DNA of 6,336 bases from Desulfobacteraceae bacterium (lineage in GTDB: Bacteria; Desulfobacterota; Desulfobacteria; Desulfobacterales; Desulfobacteraceae). The stretch is from contig DAOWDR010000173.1 of assembly GCA_030638935.1 (NCBI GenBank), forward strand, positions 1-6,336, in the 5' to 3' direction. Every line of letters starts with the position of its first letter. Within the stretch, counting starts at the first letter, position 1. This document shows positions 6,005 through 6,336 of this stretch, one piece after another. The notes below the pieces were generated by a model. It searched no databases and had not been told where the DNA came from. It saw only the letters and a list, made by a program, of their open reading frames with translations. A program made the position numbers and the translations under genes.

Positions 6005-6024
6005 TTTTAATATTGGTTTTTTTT
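5998..6024 (+). terminator. Probable rho-independent terminator after the repressor gene
   Basis: CCGGTA (5998-6003) pairs with TATTGG (6011-6016), including two G-U pairs, around a 7-nt loop, and eight T follow directly. The stem overlaps the repressor stop codon. It is short and weak, but the T tract is well placed. Confidence 0.45.
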
Positions 6025-6084
6025 AATCGGCGTGTTTAGTTTTTTCAACAAGAGGTGAATTTTTTAACCATAAAAGGAGACAAT

Positions 6085-6336
6085 ATGCAACAAATGAAAA
6101 AAAATATATATGACAAGGTGCTCATGGGAATTGCTGCTTTAATCTGGGTGGCCGGGCTCTTGGTTGCAGGCAGCGACAGTGTATATATGCCCTGGCTGAA
6201 TGCTGTGGGTGCACTCTTTTTTTTAGCGGCAAGTATCTGGCTTGGCCGGGCTTTGCCGCGGCTTGAGGCCTCTGGTTCGGTTGTTCCCTCTTCAATACCG
6301 GTGGGGACGAAGGTTAGGACAAGATCCTTTCGGGAA
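6085..6336 (+). CDS. Small membrane protein of unknown function, C-terminus cut by the window
   Basis: An open frame of 84 codons runs to the right edge without a stop, so the full length is unknown. The start is firm: AAAGGAG at 6073-6079, 5 nt before the ATG. The short N-terminus is basic (MQQMKKNIYDK). Two predicted membrane helices follow, about 11-29 (KVLMGIAALIWVAGLLVAG) and 36-55 (PWLNAVGALFFLAASIWLGR), with a short loop containing two Asp/Ser-type residues between. A charged, probably cytoplasmic tail rich in Arg, Ser and Pro comes next. The positive-inside rule suggests both ends are cytoplasmic. I do not recognise the family. It follows the repressor's likely terminator, so it probably has its own promoter in 6025-6070, but none is clear. 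Confidence 0.8.
   Translation, partial: MQQMKKNIYDKVLMGIAALIWVAGLLVAGSDSVYMPWLNAVGALFFLAASIWLGRALPRLEASGSVVPSSIPVGTKVRTRSFRE

Overview
The window looks like a chromosomal fragment from an anaerobic, sulfate-reducing deltaproteobacterium (Desulfobacterota, probably Desulfobacterales). The evidence is a periplasmic, Tat-exported, selenocysteine-containing formate dehydrogenase, a sensor kinase of the style common in that group, a strong sigma-54 type promoter and moderate GC content. The assignment is inference from gene types; no rRNA or other taxonomic marker is present.

Layout. (1) 1-1986, minus strand: the N-terminal two thirds of a formate dehydrogenase catalytic subunit that runs off the left edge. 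It is interrupted in frame by one TGA (1411-1413) at exactly the position of the catalytic selenocysteine, with a hairpin just downstream that can serve as a bacterial SECIS. A naive gene caller would split it into two pieces. (2) 1987-2473: a 487-bp divergent intergenic region. It holds a perfect 16-bp inverted repeat, a PhoB/OmpR-like tandem heptamer, further small dyads and a near-consensus -24/-12 promoter. (3) 2474-2965, plus strand: an exported protein of unknown function, probably sigma-54 dependent. (4) 3003-4538, minus strand: a soluble histidine kinase (pseudo-receiver, Cys-containing PAS, HisKA, HATPase) with no response regulator beside it. (5) 4539-4722: a divergent regulatory region with a tandem 10-bp repeat and a dyad overlapping a perfect TATAAT. 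(6) 4723-5256, plus: a small cytoplasmic protein of unknown role with a distinctive C-terminal domain. (7) 5351-6004, plus: a CI/LexA-type repressor with an S24 autopeptidase domain, followed by a probable terminator. (8) 6085 to the right edge, plus: the start of a small two-helix membrane protein, truncated by the window.

How the parts may fit. The formate dehydrogenase would oxidise formate in the periplasm and pass electrons to an Fe-S subunit or cytochrome, presumably encoded left of position 1. The rest is mainly regulatory and hypothetical: a kinase without an adjacent partner, a self-cleaving repressor without recognisable phage genes, and several short dyads that could be operators. 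The most interesting candidates are the repressor with its possible operators and the neighbouring unknown gene at 4723, and the sigma-54 controlled exported protein. No CRISPR array, tRNA, rRNA, transposase or clear phage structural gene was seen.
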